From Saccharicrinis sp963677345 (GTDB lineage Bacteria > Bacteroidota > Bacteroidia > Bacteroidales > Marinilabiliaceae), in the NCBI GenBank assembly GCA_963677345.2, contig CAXXLC010000010.1, positions 93,326 to 157,325 of the forward strand: 64,000 nucleotides of DNA, written 5' to 3'. Positions 61,401 through 64,000 of this stretch are shown in pieces. Position 1 is the first letter of the stretch. Each line of letters starts with the position of its first letter. The notes below the pieces were generated by a model, which saw nothing but the letters and a program-made list of their open reading frames with translations, did no database searches and was not told the DNA's origin. The position numbers and the translations under genes are program-made.

Positions 61401-62490
61401 AATAAAGCAAGACCGTATTGATTTGCTTCAACTTAAAGTGATTGATACAGGATCCGGTATTAATATTGCAGATCAGGCTAAGATATTCAATAGTTTTTTT
61501 CAGGCCAATAATAATGATTCAGGACAGCAAGGTACGGGAATAGGACTTGCTATGGCCAAGCAATACGCATTGTTGCATCATGGCGACATCAGGGTGAAAA
61601 GTGAACTTAACGTGGGTAGTGAATTTACTTTTATATTTCCAATAGAATTACCTGAATCTGAAATGACAGATCCGGTTGAAGAAATAACAGTAGTTCATGA
61701 ATTGAGCGAGAGGTCAGAGTCTGTGGATAAAACTCATTTTAAAAGACTATTGATTGTTGATGATAATCAGGATATTTTAAACTATATTGAAATTAACCTG
61801 GGATCGGAATATAATATTTACAAAGCAGCTAATGGAAGCAGAGGTCTGGAGATGGCAAGTAATATTAAACCGGATATTATTGTTTCTGATATAATGATGC
61901 CTGTTATGGATGGTATTGAAATGTGTAAAACAATAAAACAAAATAGTCTTCTTAGTAAAATACCGGTAATTTTATTAACAGCAAAATCATTAGATATTCA
62001 AAAGATAGAAGGAGTCGAGAGTGGTGCAAGTATGTACATAACCAAACCTTTTGATGTCAATTATCTGAAGGCTTGCATAATTAACTTGCTTGAAAGAGAC
62101 AGGCAATTATATGATTTTATAAAAAAACAACTTTTAATAAAACCTCAGGATATTAAAAGTGCAGAATCTAATCAGGATGAAATATTTATTAAAAAAGTTA
62201 TGGATATTATTTCAGAGAACCTTAGTAATCCTGAACTTTCAGTAGATCTTATTAGTTCAAGATTAGGGATGAGTTCTACCCATTTATACCGGAAGCTAAA
62301 ATCAATTACGAATCAATCAACAAAAGAGATTCTTAAAAATTACCGACTACAAAAAGCTGCTCAAATGATAGAGAATAATGAAGGTAATATTACCGAAATT
62401 ATGTACAATGTAGGCTTTAACAGCTTATCAAGCTTCTCAAAAAGTTTTAAAGTTAAATTTGGTGTGTCTCCAAGTGAGTATGCTAAATAA
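58468..62490 (+). CDS. Hybrid two-component system regulator (HTCS) of the galactan PUL
   Basis: About 1340 residues from ATG 58468; a TTG 18 nt upstream and an ATG 6 nt downstream are alternatives. A signal/membrane segment (YILVFIIHTFLFPVLFS) leads to a periplasmic double beta-propeller of Reg_prop repeats (GLPSNMINSVAQDKMGFIWI; KIWIGTAGGINIWDPD). Then come a Y_Y_Y domain (FKYRLKNFDTEWRSTQEVNY), a membrane helix (FIAFYVFVFIGLLYFIF), HisKA (FTNISHEFRTPLSLI), HATPase (NLLANAFKHT, DTGSGI, GTGIGLAM), a receiver (LIVDDNQDIL, Asp in IIVSDIMMPVMDG, Lys in YITKPF) and an AraC-type HTH (LGMSSTHLYRKLKSITNQST; VGFNSLSSFSKSFKVKFGVS). It senses a galacto-oligosaccharide in the periplasm by family precedent and activates the divergent PUL. 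Confidence 0.95.
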   Translation: MNMCELNIYAVGKSVFNKYILVFIIHTFLFPVLFSQEKESLYFSNLRQEDGLPSNMINSVAQDKMGFIWISTNNGICRYDGYSTQLFLQDASHNSITNNNVSCMLMEGDTLWVGTWSGLCYINTITFEVNRINLGPEVTIRSLCKSMEGLLWIGTSKGLIVFDKSKNQYKYFDPQNSKLSHSTIRCFYETRDSTMWIGTYHKLNRYKNGRFKSFDLKGEYKPLLKNNLILDIKPLDVENDTILLIGTETGLAVFNTKTFESTLYNSSNTQISNEVVKCIHREEDQLWLGTDFGLSVFNLDYEQIGAWYHNPIINHSIANNVIWDIFRDRNNVTWLLTSNGISTVNKRNPFFNLHEEFYTINGEKAGNQIRDLLVASDGKTYMATIHGVIVQNNNGNEREYFTVTSKNKLLLDNAYALAEDSYGKIWIGTAGGINIWDPDRKEMQAISANKNNGLTSNYISSFAISKHGILWVNAWEGGVFKVSGDLNNLNSIHFDKIEDAAPDRIYACNEDIYYSEGAKLYKINNEKLVKEIVPSVSDVFARQSISSINTSDKQSIWIASDKQLVHYFAETDSLRIFLLDNPVIQTPISLEIDHDTSVWMASLTTVSRYNTFSDEIVSMPLNPSFPLKNFYAQCSASSKNGVVLFGGDNGYVEVNSAISVKQTIVPKVVISGLRINNDKLDIQETRDVLKKDIAYTNYLELEYSSNSVTFYFSTLNYWLPQKSHFKYRLKNFDTEWRSTQEVNYAAYSKLKPGHYQLEVEAVNYAGIQSVSNTKLDIVILPPLWLSGPFIAFYVFVFIGLLYFIFRIYLKRQQLYNQLRLAKLEKVHSEEILNTKQQFFTNISHEFRTPLSLITPPIQQVLKSGELKGKNLEMLKLAEKNSKRLLKLVNQILDFRKMEEQDVPLIKSNVDIVSFSKEIYESFMDLASRNEIAYQFISNEKYCTLVCDKEKIEAILFNLLANAFKHTSAKGSIKVVLDKIKQDRIDLLQLKVIDTGSGINIADQAKIFNSFFQANNNDSGQQGTGIGLAMAKQYALLHHGDIRVKSELNVGSEFTFIFPIELPESEMTDPVEEITVVHELSERSESVDKTHFKRLLIVDDNQDILNYIEINLGSEYNIYKAANGSRGLEMASNIKPDIIVSDIMMPVMDGIEMCKTIKQNSLLSKIPVILLTAKSLDIQKIEGVESGASMYITKPFDVNYLKACIINLLERDRQLYDFIKKQLLIKPQDIKSAESNQDEIFIKKVMDIISENLSNPELSVDLISSRLGMSSTHLYRKLKSITNQSTKEILKNYRLQKAAQMIENNEGNITEIMYNVGFNSLSSFSKSFKVKFGVSPSEYAK

Positions 62491-62655
62491 ATCTATTGAA
62501 ACATTATTTTTAATTTGCTGTTTAAATGTATGGTTTTTATTGATTGTTTAAATTATTAAAAATGACTGTTTGTATCAGATTAATGCCGTATTAGCTTTGA
62601 TTTGAATAATTGAATTTATTTTTTAATTATATTTGGCCACAATTAAAGATACTAC

Positions 62656-64000
62656 ATGTTTATAAATAAGGGAGAGAAAGTTGCTATCCAGGCAAATGAG
62701 AAGATGGTAACTTATAATGCTTTAGGTGAAAGAATTGCTCATTTTTCCACTTTGTATAAAGGAGAGACAACCAATAAAGTTGGTATTTTTTCAGAAAACA
62801 GATTAGGTTGGATATATAGTTTCTATTCAGCCTGGAATAATGACGCCATAGCTGTAGGTATTGATTATTTAAGTACAATACCCGAAGTTGCATATATTAT
62901 AAATGATTGTAAGCCAGAGGTAATTTTTGTTTCTAAAGGAAAAAAACAAGATTTGGAGTTGGCATTAAGTAAGGTGGATTATACTCCTGATGTGTTTATA
63001 ATTGATGATTATGAAGGTGTTGAATGCCATGATGAATATGAATTCCCAATCATTGATCCCGAAATAAATAAAACAGCAGTAATCATTTATACTTCAGGAA
63101 CTACTGGTAATCCTAAAGGGGTAATGCTATCTTATAAAAATTTGTTGGCAAATATTAAGGCTGTTTCTAAGGATGTGGAAATATATAAATCTACAGATAC
63201 AGTGTTAATGCTGCTTCCATTGCATCATATTTTTCCAATGCTTGGAACAATGGTAATGCCATTATATGCCGGTGGAAAAGTGGCATTATCGCCATCAATG
63301 GCATCTGAAGATATTATCAGAACACTTCAGGAGTGTAAAGTTACCTTATTATTAGGAGTTCCCCGTTTGTACTCAGCTATTCAAAAAGGTATAAAAGATA
63401 AAATAAATAAGAGTAAAGTTGCAACCGGATTGTTTAAACTGGCAGGGGCAATAAACTCTCAATCCTTTTCAAAACTTGTTTTTGGTGCAGTACATAAAAA
63501 ATTTGGTGGACATATACGCTACATGATTTCTGGTGGTGCTGCTTTAGATAAAGAAGTAGGAAACGACTTTAAAACTTTAGGTTTTGAAGTGCTTGAAGGG
63601 TATGGGATGACAGAGGCAGCTCCTATGATTACCTTTACTCGACCTGGAAAGGTTAAAATAGGTTCTCCTGGGTTTATATTGCCTTCATGTACAGTGGATT
63701 TCAAGGATGGAGAGATACTTGCCAAGGGGGATAATATTATGCAGGGATACTACAATCGCCCTGAAGAAACAGCTGAAGTATTAAAAGATGGCTGGCTCTA
63801 TACAGGTGATTTGGGTCATATTGATGAGGCTGGTTATTTATATATTACCGGTCGTAAAAAAGAGATTCTGATTTTATCAAATGGTAAAAATATTAATCCT
63901 TCAGAGATAGAAACCAGGCTTGAGAGTTATGCTGCCTTTGTAAAAGAAGCAGGAGTTTATCAGAGTGGTGATCAATTTAAAGCTATTGTGGTACCATCTG
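62656..64000 (+). CDS. Long-chain acyl-CoA synthetase/AMP-binding enzyme (5' part)
   Basis: Open from ATG 62656 to the window end, 448 codons, no stop. The P-loop is IIYTSGTTGNPKGVMLSYKN. Then LLPLHHIFPMLGTMVMPLY, LLGVPRLYSAIQKGIKDKIN, YMISGGAALDKEVGNDFKTL, the A5 motif LEGYGMTEAAPMITFTRPGK and the A7/A8 motifs DGWLYTGDLGHIDEAGYLYI and TGRKKEILILSNGKNINPSE. It forms an acyl-adenylate and then the CoA thioester (or another acyl acceptor). The N-terminus is short and starts directly at the domain. It is unlinked to the PUL by function. Confidence 0.93.
   Translation, partial: MFINKGEKVAIQANEKMVTYNALGERIAHFSTLYKGETTNKVGIFSENRLGWIYSFYSAWNNDAIAVGIDYLSTIPEVAYIINDCKPEVIFVSKGKKQDLELALSKVDYTPDVFIIDDYEGVECHDEYEFPIIDPEINKTAVIIYTSGTTGNPKGVMLSYKNLLANIKAVSKDVEIYKSTDTVLMLLPLHHIFPMLGTMVMPLYAGGKVALSPSMASEDIIRTLQECKVTLLLGVPRLYSAIQKGIKDKINKSKVATGLFKLAGAINSQSFSKLVFGAVHKKFGGHIRYMISGGAALDKEVGNDFKTLGFEVLEGYGMTEAAPMITFTRPGKVKIGSPGFILPSCTVDFKDGEILAKGDNIMQGYYNRPEETAEVLKDGWLYTGDLGHIDEAGYLYITGRKKEILILSNGKNINPSEIETRLESYAAFVKEAGVYQSGDQFKAIVVPS

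Overview
The window is a low-GC chromosomal segment of a Bacteroidota bacterium, most likely in the Bacteroidales/Marinilabiliales. Signs are the TAnnTTTG promoter boxes, the absence of Shine-Dalgarno sequences, the ECF sigma/FecR/TonB-receptor cassette, the order bamD - omega-like rpoZ - coaBC - DUF4835 - recN, a SusCD polysaccharide utilisation locus (PUL) and a hybrid two-component regulator. Genus cannot be fixed from the sequence alone.

Layout: 0-0.4 kb, the tail of an unknown gene and tRNA-Pro(GGG). 0.6-6.1 kb, a sigma/anti-sigma cassette with a TonB receptor and a DUF4249 lipoprotein, plus an overlooked 47-codon acidic ORF. 6.2-9.5 kb, trxB and a DUF4922/SpoIID pair. 9.6-31.2 kb, mostly housekeeping: an alpha-oxoamine synthase, bamD-rpoZ-coaBC-DUF4835-recN, fabI, cysDN, a FadL-like porin with an S/T/R-rich lipoprotein, proS, pepT, ahpC, pabB, and tilS converging on mnmA. 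31.4-36.1 kb, a hydrolase and the minus-strand aromatic amino-acid operon pheA - aminotransferase - DAHP synthase/chorismate mutase - tyrA. 36.3-39.2 kb, two small lipoproteins, each with a copy of a secreted metallopeptidase-like gene; one copy is reduced to its 3' end, the other is doubly interrupted. 40-42.2 kb, an ABC-F ATPase and a 60-residue CxxC protein. 42.3-45.75 kb, a head-to-tail array of an IS200-like (Y1/HUH) transposon with REP-like palindromes. 45.8-47.8 kb, a 42-bp tandem repeat and two frameshifted genes (DJ-1/PfpI family and GH53). 47.9-62.5 kb, a beta-1,4-galactan PUL (SusE-like, SusD, SusC, GH2, GH53) with a divergent hybrid two-component regulator. 62.7 kb to the end, the start of an acyl-CoA synthetase.

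Main discovery: upstream of pheA on the minus strand lies an apparently complete transcription attenuator. It has a TAnnTTTG promoter box, a 25-residue leader peptide in which 10 of residues 6-17 are Phe or Tyr, and four mutually exclusive pairing segments ending in a 13-bp terminator with a U-tract. It would couple Phe/Tyr-tRNA charging to the whole Phe/Tyr operon.

Second: the IS200-like array consists of two 415-bp deletion derivatives and three ~876-bp full units, only the last with an intact transposase. The palindromes share a CC-NNN-GG tip, and an inverted pair flanks the transposase. Five +1 homopolymer frameshifts cluster in and beside this array, which suggests either consensus error or decay.

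Smaller points: two genes (pabB, mnmA) whose promoter box ends 4 nt before the start codon (probable leaderless mRNAs), a CAAC tetranucleotide tract that sets the reading frame of a lipoprotein, and repeated TTTAAATC(A/T)TACATTT sites in the PUL control region.
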